From Paraplanobispora siamensis (lineage in GTDB: Bacteria; Actinomycetota; Actinomycetes; Streptosporangiales; Streptosporangiaceae), in the NCBI RefSeq assembly GCF_016863175.1, contig NZ_BOOJ01000032.1:186001-250000 (forward strand): a stretch of DNA of 64,000 bases, written 5' to 3'. The notes under the pieces are model-generated. The model had not been told where the DNA came from. It saw only the letters and a list, made by a program, of their open reading frames with translations, and did no database searches. This document shows, one piece after another, positions 1 through 7,535 of the stretch (the first letter of the stretch is position 1; the number at the start of each line of letters is the position of its first letter). The position numbers and the translations under genes are program-made.

Positions 1-1
1 C

Positions 2-3000
2 GTGCGCGACGAGCACGGCGCCGTCACCGGGATGCTCCAGACGTCCCACGAGCGCACCGCCGAGGTGCTCGCGGTCCGCCGGCTGCAGACGCTCAACCAG
101 CTCGGGGCCGCACCGGCCGCGCACAGCCGCCGGCAGGCCCTGCAGGGGGCGCTGACGGTGCTCGAACACGCCGACGACATCCCGTTCGCCGCGGCGTACC
201 TGATCGACGCGGCCGGCGCCCGGGCGAACCTGGTCGGGGCCGCGGGAGTCGAGGAGGGCGGGGCGATGGCGCCCCGGGAACTGCGGCTGGCCCCCGGCGA
301 CGAGTGGCCGCTGCGCCGGGCCGTCACGCGGCAGAGCCCGGTGGTGCTCGACGACGTCGGCGCGCGGTTCCGGGGACATCTGATCGGGCCCGAGCGGATC
401 ACGCCGGAGTACGCGGTGCTGCATCCGCTCTACGACCAGGCGGAGGACGGGGCCGTCGGAGTGCTGGTGCTCGGTGTGCACCCGCGCCTGCCGCTGGACG
501 ATCCGTACCGCGAGTTCCTGAGGCTCGCGGGGGACGCGATCGCCGCGCGGGTGGCCGACTCGCACGCGCGTCAGCGCGAGCGGCAGCGGCTGGAGAAGCT
601 GGCCGAGCTGGACCGGGCCAAGACCGAGTTCTTCTCCAACGTCAGCCACGAGTTCCGTACTCCGCTGACGTTGATGCTCGGCCCCCTGGAGGAGATGCTG
701 CACCGGACCGGGGAGCTGCCCGAGGGCATGGCGGGCGAGGTCGAACTGGTGCACCGCAACGCGCGACGGCTGCTGCAGCTGGTCGGCACGCTGCTGGACT
801 TCTCCCAGGTCGAAGCCGGGCGGCTGCGGGCACGCCCCGCGCCGGTCGACCTCGCGCGGCTCACGGCCGGGGTCGCCGCGATGTTCCGCGGCGCCGCCGA
901 GGCCGTCGGCCTGAGGCTGGCCGTCGAGACGCCGCCCCTTCCCGGACCGGTGTGGGTGGACGCCGAGATGTGGGAGAAGATCGTCTCCAACCTGATCTCC
1001 AACGCGCTGAAGTTCACCTGGGAAGGCGGCGTCGAGGTCAGGCTCCGCGCGCTGCCGCAGCACGCCGAGCTCGTGGTGCGCGACACCGGCGTCGGCATCC
1101 CCGCCGAGGAGCTGCCGTTCGTCTTCCAGCGCTTCCACCGGATCCACGAGACGCGGGGGCGCACCCACGAAGGGGCCGGGATCGGTCTCGCACTCGTCCA
1201 CGAACTCGTCCGCCTCCACCACGGCCGGGTCCGCGTCACCAGCGCGGCCGGCTCGGGGTCGACGTTCACGGTGTGGATCCCGCTCACCCGCCGGCCGTCG
1301 CCGCCGGAGACGCCGGCGCGGACGGCGGGGACCCGCATCCCGGTGGCCGCGACGATGGCCGAGGAGGCGTCGCGATGGGGCCGGGAGGAGACGGCTCCGG
1401 CGCTGCCGGCGATCGACGACGCGATGCCGCGGCAGCCCCTGCGGTGCTACGCGCCGGGCGCGCGCATCCTCGTCGCCGACGACAACGCCGACATGCGGGA
1501 CTATCTCGTCCAGCTGCTCGGCGCGCACTGGAGCGTCGCCGCCGCGCCCGACGGACATGAAGCGCTGCGGCGCGCGCGTCACGACCAGCCGGATCTCGTC
1601 GTGGCGGATGTGATGATGCCCGGCCTGGATGGATTCGCCCTCCTGGCGGCGATCCGCGCCGACGAGCGGCTCCGTACGACGCCCGTCGTCCTCCTCACCG
1701 CCCGGGCCGGTGAGGAGACCGCGATCGAGGGCCTGCTCGCCGGGGCCGACGACTACATCGTCAAGCCGTTCTCGGCACGTGAGCTGCTCGCCCGTGTCGG
1801 CGGTCAGCTGGAGCTCGCGCGCGTGCGCCGCCGTACCGCCGAGCTGAACGTGTTCCGGGTGCGGTTGTCCGACACCCTGCGAGGGCTCTCGGACCCGCGT
1901 TCCATCAAGAGGACGGCGTGCCGGATGCTCGTCGAGCAGCTCGGCGCCGGACGCGCGTTCTTCGCCGAGATCGACGGCGTGTCCCGCGAGTTCGTCGTCG
2001 ACTCCGGCTTCTACCGGCCCCCGGCCCCGGAGATCACCGGCCGCTTCCCGCTGGACGCCTTCGAGCCGTTCGCCACCGAGTACCAGGCCGGCCGGCCCGT
2101 CGTCATCGAGGAGGTGCCGACGGATCCGCGGCTGGACGAGGCGGTCAAGGCCCGCCTCCGCGAGCTGGGCATCGGCGCCTCCGTCGGGATGCCGATGCTG
2201 CGCTCCGGAGAGTTCCGCGTGCTGCTCGGCGTCAGCCAGTCCACCGCGCGCGCGTGGAGCGAGGAGGACGTCGCGCTCGTCGAGGAGACCGCCGGGCGCG
2301 CCTGGGCGGAGGTCGAGCGCGCGGTGGCCGAGGAGGCGCTGCGCCTGTCCGAGCAGCAGCTGCGCATGGCGGCGCGCTCGGCGCGGATCGCCGCCTTCGA
2401 GGTCGACGTGGCCACGGGCAGGGCGCGCTACGACGACAACGCCGCCGACGTGTACGGCTTCGGCATGGAGGGTGACGAGACGCCGCACGACTGGATGTCG
2501 CGCGTGCGGGCGGTGATGGAGCCTGAGGTCGCGCAGCGGCACCGGGAAAGGGTGCTGGCCACGATGCGCGGCGAGGGGGACCTGCACAGCGAGCTGCGGC
2601 TGTCGAACCCGGTCACCGGCGAGCCGCTCTGGGTGGAGGCGCACGCCACCCTGCTGCGCGGCCCCGACGAGCCGGGCCGCGTCGTCGGCATCGTCCGCGA
2701 CATCACCGAGCGCAAGCGCGCCGAGGAGGCGCTGCGCGACAGCGAGGAGCGCTTCCGCGGTCTGGTGGAGTCCTTCGCCCAGGCCGTGTGGGAGACGGAG
2801 GCCGACGGCGTCGTGACCCGCGACAGCCCGACCTGGCGCGCGTACACCGGGCAGGCGCTCGGCGAGTGGCTCGGGTACGGCTGGCTCGACGCCGTCCACC
2901 CGGACGACCGCGAGCAGGTTGAACGACGGTGGCGCGAGTCCGTCATCGCGCGGCGTGAGGTCAACGCCGAGTTCCGGCTGCGTCACGCCACCGGCGGATG

Positions 3001-3133
3001 GCGCTGGACGAACCTCCGCGCCGTCCCGCTCCGGGGCGACGACGGTTCCGTCCGCAAGTGGGTCGCCATGAACATCGACATCGACGCGCGCAAGCGCGCC
3101 GAGGACACGCTCCGCGACCCCACGCGGAGATGA
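2..3133 (+). CDS. Multi-domain hybrid sensor histidine kinase, 5'-truncated by window edge
   Basis: Cytoplasmic-looking sensor kinase of 1043 visible residues with no membrane segment. Domains in order: the tail of a PAS domain (1-30), GAF (about 40-190), HisKA with phospho-acceptor His216 in SHEFRTPL, HATPase with N-box SNLISNALKF near 328 and G boxes near 360 and 390, a receiver domain (488-600) with acceptor Asp536, a second GAF (630-780), and two PAS domains (790-905, 912-1035). The first residues look like the end of a PAS repeat, so the gene very probably begins upstream of the window; the GTG at base 2 is just the first possible start. The protein stops right after the linker of the last PAS with no output domain behind it, which is odd. 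The ligand and the partner regulator are unknown. No neighbour is an obvious target. Confidence 0.9.
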   Translation: MRDEHGAVTGMLQTSHERTAEVLAVRRLQTLNQLGAAPAAHSRRQALQGALTVLEHADDIPFAAAYLIDAAGARANLVGAAGVEEGGAMAPRELRLAPGDEWPLRRAVTRQSPVVLDDVGARFRGHLIGPERITPEYAVLHPLYDQAEDGAVGVLVLGVHPRLPLDDPYREFLRLAGDAIAARVADSHARQRERQRLEKLAELDRAKTEFFSNVSHEFRTPLTLMLGPLEEMLHRTGELPEGMAGEVELVHRNARRLLQLVGTLLDFSQVEAGRLRARPAPVDLARLTAGVAAMFRGAAEAVGLRLAVETPPLPGPVWVDAEMWEKIVSNLISNALKFTWEGGVEVRLRALPQHAELVVRDTGVGIPAEELPFVFQRFHRIHETRGRTHEGAGIGLALVHELVRLHHGRVRVTSAAGSGSTFTVWIPLTRRPSPPETPARTAGTRIPVAATMAEEASRWGREETAPALPAIDDAMPRQPLRCYAPGARILVADDNADMRDYLVQLLGAHWSVAAAPDGHEALRRARHDQPDLVVADVMMPGLDGFALLAAIRADERLRTTPVVLLTARAGEETAIEGLLAGADDYIVKPFSARELLARVGGQLELARVRRRTAELNVFRVRLSDTLRGLSDPRSIKRTACRMLVEQLGAGRAFFAEIDGVSREFVVDSGFYRPPAPEITGRFPLDAFEPFATEYQAGRPVVIEEVPTDPRLDEAVKARLRELGIGASVGMPMLRSGEFRVLLGVSQSTARAWSEEDVALVEETAGRAWAEVERAVAEEALRLSEQQLRMAARSARIAAFEVDVATGRARYDDNAADVYGFGMEGDETPHDWMSRVRAVMEPEVAQRHRERVLATMRGEGDLHSELRLSNPVTGEPLWVEAHATLLRGPDEPGRVVGIVRDITERKRAEEALRDSEERFRGLVESFAQAVWETEADGVVTRDSPTWRAYTGQALGEWLGYGWLDAVHPDDREQVERRWRESVIARREVNAEFRLRHATGGWRWTNLRAVPLRGDDGSVRKWVAMNIDIDARKRAEDTLRDPTRR

Positions 3134-3158
3134 CCGCCACCCGGCTTCGGGAGAGGCC

Positions 3159-3587
3159 CTAGTCGTCGACGGCCTTCGTCAGGACGGCGAGAGCGCGCAT
3201 GACCGCCTCGCGTTCACCGGCGGGGATGCGGTCCAGCGCGGCGTCGAAACGGGTCCGGCGGGCCTCGGCCAGGCGCTCGGCCGCCTGGTGTCCCTCGGCC
3301 GTCAGCCGCAGCAGGACCCCGCGGCCGTCGCCGGGCGCGGCGGCCCGTTCGGCCCAGCCCCGCCGCACCAGCTGGGCGACGATGCGGCTGGTGGTGCTCT
3401 TCTCCAGGCGCAGCCGGTGCACGAGTTCGACCTGCCGCAGCTCCCCCTCGCGGGCCAGCTCGCCCAGCGCGTGCGCCTCGGAGACCGGGACGGGAGTGCC
3501 GCACGGGGTGCGGTCCGGCTGGTGCAGGCCGAAGGCCCGGACGAACCGGGCCACCGCTTCCTGGAGGTCTGCTGCCTCGGACGACAT
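3159..3587 (-). CDS. MarR-family transcriptional regulator
   Basis: A 142-residue winged-helix repressor of the usual MarR length. The DNA-binding part includes LGELAREGELRQVELVHRL, then RLEKSTTSRIVAQLVRRGW (recognition helix and wing), followed by a C-terminal dimerisation helix. I chose the ATG at 3587 (protein begins MSSEAADLQ) over an upstream in-frame start because it matches family length and sits exactly six bases after a -10-like TACGGT, which suggests a leaderless mRNA. It is convergent with the histidine kinase and divergent from the RNA ligase gene, about 200 bp away across tandem repeats. A ligand cannot be inferred. Confidence 0.88.
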   Translation of the reverse strand: MSSEAADLQEAVARFVRAFGLHQPDRTPCGTPVPVSEAHALGELAREGELRQVELVHRLRLEKSTTSRIVAQLVRRGWAERAAAPGDGRGVLLRLTAEGHQAAERLAEARRTRFDAALDRIPAGEREAVMRALAVLTKAVDD

Positions 3588-3623
3588 GGTTCGACCGTAC
3601 AACCACCTGATCCGGCGGCGCAA
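3588..3623 (-). promoter_or_regulatory. Putative leaderless promoter of the MarR gene
   Basis: On the minus strand TTGCGC (3618-3623), an 18-bp spacer and TACGGT (3594-3599) are followed by six bases and the ATG. This spacing puts the transcription start on or next to the start codon. It is pattern-based only. Confidence 0.45.
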
Positions 3624-3624
3624 A

Positions 3625-3720
3625 CCACGCGACCACGCGACCACGCGACCGCCCGGCTCACCCGGCTCACCCGGCTCACCCGGCTCACCCGGCTCACCCG
3701 GCTCACCCGGCTCACCCGGC
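3625..3720. repeat. Two adjacent tandem repeats (8-bp x3, 9-bp x7.7)
   Basis: Three copies of CCACGCGA (3625-3648) are followed by seven perfect copies of CCCGGCTCA plus six further bases (3652-3720). They lie between the divergent MarR and RNA-ligase genes. The 9-bp array has no interruptions, so its copy number is likely unstable. On the minus strand it would read as an SRV repeat if translated, but no credible gene covers it. Confidence 0.95.
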
Positions 3721-3786
3721 GGGAGGTACGGCCGCGCGCCCCGATATTCGGGTGCCCGCCCGAACCGGACCGGTGATACTGCTCCG

Positions 3787-4743
3787 ATGCGCCACCTCGC
3801 CTATCCCAAGATCCCCGCGATCGGATCATCCGGCCCGGCGGCCGCCCGGGGTCACCGGGAATGGGTGGCGACGGAGAAGCTCCACGGAGCCCAGATGGTG
3901 ATCGCCTACGACGGCCGGAAACTGTCCGTGGGCAAGCGCAAGGCATGGCTGCGCGAGGACGAGCCGTTCTTCGGCTGGCAGCTCCTGCGCGCCGCCTTCG
4001 CCAGGGTGGGGGAGGCCGCTCTGAGCCGGGGCGGTGCGGCGGTGCGCGTCTACGGCGAGCTGTACGGCGGCCGCTACCCCCACCCCGAGGTCCCGCCGGC
4101 GCCGGGCGCGGCCCCGGTCCAGACGGGGGTGTGGTACAGCCCGGAGATCCGCTTCGCCCTCTTCGACGTGCTGCGTCACGAGGACCCCGACGATCCCGGA
4201 GTCTTCCTCCCGTACGCCGACGTCGCCGGGATCGCCGCCGACGCCGGTCTCGACGTCGTTCCGCTCCTCGCCGGGGGAGGCCGGCCGGAGATCGAGGCCC
4301 TGCCGGTTCGGTTCCCCACCCGCGTGCCGCGGATGCTCGGTCTGCCGGAGCTGCCGGGCAACCTGGCCGAAGGGCTGGTGCTCCGGCCGGACGCCCCGTC
4401 GGCCCTCGGGCACCGCCCGGTTCTCAAGCGGAAGATCGAGGAGTTCGACGAGCAGCGCTTCGACCGGAGCCGTCCCTGGGATCCGCACGCGTTCCTCACC
4501 TTCGAGGAGCTGACCCGGGTCGCCCAGGCGATGGTCAACGAGCCGAGACTGGCCGGCGCGCGGTCCAAGGCAGGGCCGTCCGCCCTTGAGGCTCTCCTGG
4601 ACGAGGTGGTCCTCGACGTCATGGCGGACCTGTCCATGGCCTTCCCGGCGGCCGTGGCGGCCCTCGGCGAGGATGAGAACCGGCTGCAGGCGGCCGTCCG
4701 CGGCGCGGCGATGATCCGGGCCGGTGGATTCTGTCGGGGGTGA
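3787..4743 (+). CDS. Rnl2-family RNA ligase
   Basis: A 318-residue nucleotidyltransferase that should seal 3'-OH/5'-phosphate RNA ends through a lysyl-AMP intermediate. The T4 Rnl2 signature is clear: motif I WVATEKLHG with the adenylated lysine at residue 31, motif Ia-like KRKAW, motif IIIa YGELYGG, motif III RFALFDVL, motif IV EGLVLRP, and motif V LKRKIEEF. Length is close to T4 Rnl2 (334). The start is the ATG at 3787: Rnl2 homology begins right there, and GATACT at 3775-3780 lies six bases upstream, suggesting a leaderless transcript. An upstream in-frame extension crosses the tandem repeats and is not credible. A membrane Mrr-like nuclease follows after 45 bp on the same strand, so repair or a nuclease/ligase defence role is possible (inference). 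Confidence 0.87.
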   Translation: MRHLAYPKIPAIGSSGPAAARGHREWVATEKLHGAQMVIAYDGRKLSVGKRKAWLREDEPFFGWQLLRAAFARVGEAALSRGGAAVRVYGELYGGRYPHPEVPPAPGAAPVQTGVWYSPEIRFALFDVLRHEDPDDPGVFLPYADVAGIAADAGLDVVPLLAGGGRPEIEALPVRFPTRVPRMLGLPELPGNLAEGLVLRPDAPSALGHRPVLKRKIEEFDEQRFDRSRPWDPHAFLTFEELTRVAQAMVNEPRLAGARSKAGPSALEALLDEVVLDVMADLSMAFPAAVAALGEDENRLQAAVRGAAMIRAGGFCRG

Positions 4744-4788
4744 GGTTCACACTCGGCGCATCTTCTCCGTTTCTTTCTGGAGGTCTCG

Positions 4789-5508
4789 ATGGCGAGGGGC
4801 AGATCACCAGGATCACCGGCGCGCAGGCGCGCCGCCCGGCGGAGCCGGAGGAAGAGTCAGCTCAGCCCGGCGTGGCTGCTCGTCCCGGTGGCCGCCGTCG
4901 TCGCGGTGCCCGCGGCGTCGGAGGCCCTGTCCTCGGTCTGGGCGGTGCTGCTCGGTGTCGCCGCCGGGCTCGCGGTCGCGCTGGCCGCCGCCGTCCTGGT
5001 GGTGCGCCGGATGGGCGCGGCCTACCGCAGGGACGCGCTGCTGCGCGTGGGACTGGACCGGCTGGACCCGCGCCGGTTCGAGGAACTGGCCGCCGAGCTG
5101 CTGCGGCGCGACGGCTTCGGCCGGGTCCGCGTCGTCGGCGGGGCCGGGGACGGGGGCGTGGACGTGTGCGGTGTCGCGCCGGGCGGCCGGCCGTACGCGG
5201 TCCAGTGCAAGCACTACACCCGGCCGGTCGGCCCCGGCGCGGTGCGCGACTTCGTGGGCGCGTTGCAGTCCCGGCCGTACCGCGGGCACCAGGGAGTCCT
5301 GGTGACCTCCAGCCATCTCAGCGCGCAGGCCGCCGGTACGGCCCGTGAGCACGACGTCGTCGTCATCGACCGGGACCGGCTGGCCGACTGGCTGCTGGGC
5401 GCCTACCGTCTCGGCTCCGGCCGGGGGGCCGCACCGGCCTGGCTGGCCCGGCTGCGCGGCGGCAGGCGGGCGGAGGAGAGCCACGAGCCGGCGGGGGAGG
5501 CGTGGTGA
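4789..5508 (+). CDS. Membrane-anchored Mrr-like restriction endonuclease-fold protein
   Basis: A 239-residue protein with an Arg-rich N-terminus (1-25), two hydrophobic segments (about 30-48 and 50-70) forming a membrane hairpin, and a C-terminal Mrr_cat domain (about 85-205). The PD-(D/E)xK core is visible: RFEELAAELLRRDGF, then GDGGVDV with Asp125, then AVQCKHY with Gln139-x-Lys141, the QxK form typical of Mrr. The positive-inside N-terminus and C-terminal basic segment predict a cytoplasmic nuclease. GGAGG precedes the ATG. It follows the RNA ligase by 45 bp and overlaps the next gene by 7 bp, so the three are probably one operon. Substrate (modified DNA, foreign DNA or RNA) is not shown by the sequence. 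Confidence 0.82.
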   Translation: MARGRSPGSPARRRAARRSRRKSQLSPAWLLVPVAAVVAVPAASEALSSVWAVLLGVAAGLAVALAAAVLVVRRMGAAYRRDALLRVGLDRLDPRRFEELAAELLRRDGFGRVRVVGGAGDGGVDVCGVAPGGRPYAVQCKHYTRPVGPGAVRDFVGALQSRPYRGHQGVLVTSSHLSAQAAGTAREHDVVVIDRDRLADWLLGAYRLGSGRGAAPAWLARLRGGRRAEESHEPAGEAW

Positions 5509-5813
5509 TCGCCCGGATCTGGTGCGCGACCGCGACGCCCGAGGGCGCGGACGCCTATGAGCGGCACTTCGCCCAGTCGGTCCTGCCCGCCCTGCGGGGC
5601 GTCGCCGGGCACCGCGGCGCCTACCTGCTGCGGCGCGACGGCAGCCATGTCGAAATCCAGGTGGTGACCCTGTGGGAGTCGCCGGACGCGATACGGGACT
5701 TCGCCGGCCCCGAGATCACCGCCGCCGTCGTCGAACCGGAGGCCCGGGCGGTGCTGATCGACTATGACAGGACCGTCACCCATCACACCGTCGTCGTCAC
5801 CACGGCCGGCTGA
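5502..5813 (+). CDS. ABM-type (antibiotic biosynthesis monooxygenase-like) small protein
   Basis: A 103-residue single-domain protein with the dimeric alpha/beta-barrel pattern of the ABM family: beta strand IARIWCATA, helix YERHFAQSVLPALRG, strand GAYLLRR, strand VEIQVVTLWES, then a helix and final strand. It starts at a GTG inside the 3' end of the Mrr-like gene and so is probably translationally coupled to it. ABM proteins include monooxygenases, haem-degrading enzymes and many uncharacterised stress proteins. No catalytic assignment is possible here. Its place in an operon with nuclease and ligase is unexplained. Confidence 0.7.
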   Translation: MVIARIWCATATPEGADAYERHFAQSVLPALRGVAGHRGAYLLRRDGSHVEIQVVTLWESPDAIRDFAGPEITAAVVEPEARAVLIDYDRTVTHHTVVVTTAG

Positions 5814-5836
5814 CCCCGGTCACCCGCCCGGGGGCC

Positions 5837-6082
5837 TCAGGCGACCTTGGCGGAGGCTGCCGTCCAGGTGTTGCACGCGCCCGGGCTGCCCGAGGCGTAG
5901 CCCTTCTCGAACCAGTAGAGGCGATTGGCGGGCTTGCCGTCCCAGTCGAACCTGTCGTACTCGGGGGGCGTCTCGGCGTCGAGGAGGGGCTTCCAGTCCT
6001 TGGCCGAGCGGCCCAGGGTGATGGCTCCGGCGGTGGCCGCCAATGCGCGGATCGTCGTGGGCGATGATCGTAAAGGTGGCAC
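5837..6082 (-). CDS. Unrecognised 81-residue ORF, possibly a gene remnant
   Basis: I do not recognise this protein. The C-terminal half looks like real, selected protein: acidic and aromatic, with YDRFDWDGKPANRLYWFEKG and a final CNTWTAASAKVA. The N-terminal 25 residues look like unconstrained sequence and the start is a GTG without a ribosome site. This contrast suggests the tail of a longer secreted or carbohydrate-related protein whose 5' part is lost or out of frame. It lies between the ABM gene (convergent) and the rhamnulokinase. It could equally be a short orphan gene. Confidence 0.4.
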   Translation of the reverse strand: MPPLRSSPTTIRALAATAGAITLGRSAKDWKPLLDAETPPEYDRFDWDGKPANRLYWFEKGYASGSPGACNTWTAASAKVA

Positions 6083-6104
6083 GGTCCAGGTGGCCGGCGC
6101 TGTC

Positions 6105-7535
6105 TCATCCCCGCCCGGGCCGGGTGCGCTCCAGCAGCGCCTCGGCCTCGGCCCAGGGGGCGTCGTCCCCGGCGGGCTCGTAGCGCCTGAGCGGCTGCGC
6201 CGCCGACAGGGCGCGCATCTCGGCCAGGTCGGCCACCAGGCCGGCGGTCCGGGCCTGGACGAGGATGTTGCCCAGCGCGGTGGCCTCCACCGGACCGGCC
6301 ACCACGGGCAGGCCGCAGGCGTCCGCGGTGAGACGGCACAGCAGGTCGTTGCGGCTGCCCCCGCCCACCAGGTGGATCACCTCGACCTCCCGCCCCGACA
6401 GGGCGACCGCCTGCCGGATGGCCCGGCGGTGGCCCAGGGCCAGGCTCTCCAGGATGCACCGCACGACCTGCGGTGGATCGGCGGGAGGCTCCTGGCCGGT
6501 GCGCCGGCACTCGGCGGCGATCCTGGTCGGCATGTCGCCCGGCGGCAGGAACGCGGGCGTGTCGGGATCGACGACCGCGGCGAACGGGCGCGCGGCCCCG
6601 GCCGCGGCGAGCAGCGGGACGAGCTCCGGATCGCCCCAGGCGCGCAGCGACTCCTGCAGCAGCCACAGGCCCATCACGTTGCGCAGATATCTGACGGTCC
6701 CGTCGACGCCCGTCTCGTTGGTGAAGTCGGCGGCCAGGCTCTCGGGGGTGAGCACGGGCTCGCTCAGCTCGACCCCGGCCAGCGACCAGGTGCCGCAGGA
6801 GATGTAGGCGAAGCGCGATCCCGCGGCGGGCACGGCCGCGACCGCGGAGGCCGTGTCGTGCGAGGCGACCGTGGTGACGGCGGTGGTCCAGCCGAGCTCG
6901 CCGGCGACGTCGGGGCGCAGGGTCCCCGCCGGGTCGCCCGGCGCGCGCAGCGGGGGGAAGATCCGCTCCGGCAGGCCGAGGTCCTTGATCAGCGGCCAGG
7001 CCCACCCGTGGGTGCGCACGTCCAGCAGGCCCGTGGTGGAGGCGTTGGTGAGCTCGGCGCCGATCTCGCCGGTGAGCCAGTAGGACAGCAGGTCGGGGAT
7101 GAGCAGCATGCGCTCGGCCCGCTCCGGCCGGTCGGCCAGGAGCTGGTAGACCGTGTTGAACGGCAGGAACTGCAGCCCGGCCACGTCGTACAGCTCGGCG
7201 GCCCCGACCGCGGCGGTCACGCGCTCCATCACCCCGTCGGTACGGCCGTCGCGGTAGTGCACCGGGTTGCCCAGCAGCGCGCCGCCGGAGTCCAGCAGTC
7301 CGTAGTCGACGGCCCAGGAGTCCACCCCGACCGAGTCCACCGGGCCGGCCAGGCGCAGGCCGTGCACGACCTCGCGGTAGAGGCCGAGGATGTCCCAGTG
7401 CAGCGTGCCGCCCACCCGGACGGGACGGTTGGGGAAGCGGTGGGCCTCGGACAGGCGCACGCCCTCGCCGGAGAGCTCGCCGAGCATGACCCGGCCGCTG
7501 GAGGCGCCGAGGTCGACGGCGGCGAAACGGCTCAT
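6105..7535 (-). CDS. rhaB: Rhamnulokinase
   Basis: A 476-residue FGGY-family sugar kinase that phosphorylates L-rhamnulose to L-rhamnulose 1-phosphate. It shows the N-terminal phosphate-1 loop AAVDLGASSGRVMLGEL, the substrate loop VDSWAVDYGLLD, the HYRDGRTDG motif typical of rhamnulokinases, THGWAWPLIKDLGLP, the second nucleotide loop ISCGTWSLAGVEL and the adenosine motif HLVGGGSRNDLLCRLTADACGLPV. The ATG at 7535 overlaps the stop of the LacI gene by four bases (ATGA), so the kinase is cotranscribed and coupled with its repressor. Together with the divergent isomerase and aldolase it completes the rhamnose route. Confidence 0.94.
   Translation of the reverse strand: MSRFAAVDLGASSGRVMLGELSGEGVRLSEAHRFPNRPVRVGGTLHWDILGLYREVVHGLRLAGPVDSVGVDSWAVDYGLLDSGGALLGNPVHYRDGRTDGVMERVTAAVGAAELYDVAGLQFLPFNTVYQLLADRPERAERMLLIPDLLSYWLTGEIGAELTNASTTGLLDVRTHGWAWPLIKDLGLPERIFPPLRAPGDPAGTLRPDVAGELGWTTAVTTVASHDTASAVAAVPAAGSRFAYISCGTWSLAGVELSEPVLTPESLAADFTNETGVDGTVRYLRNVMGLWLLQESLRAWGDPELVPLLAAAGAARPFAAVVDPDTPAFLPPGDMPTRIAAECRRTGQEPPADPPQVVRCILESLALGHRRAIRQAVALSGREVEVIHLVGGGSRNDLLCRLTADACGLPVVAGPVEATALGNILVQARTAGLVADLAEMRALSAAQPLRRYEPAGDDAPWAEAEALLERTRPGRG

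Noticed and set aside
304-2475. Long overlapping frames inside the hybrid kinase on both strands
   Set aside because: They show the Arg/Ala/Gly/Pro composition typical of off-frame translation of high-GC genes and match no family, while the plus-strand kinase frame shows clear domains throughout.
3652-3720. Coding repeat (SRVSRV or GSPGSP peptide)
   Set aside because: Frames through it belong to shadow ORFs; the MarR and ligase genes both start outside the block with clear family starts.
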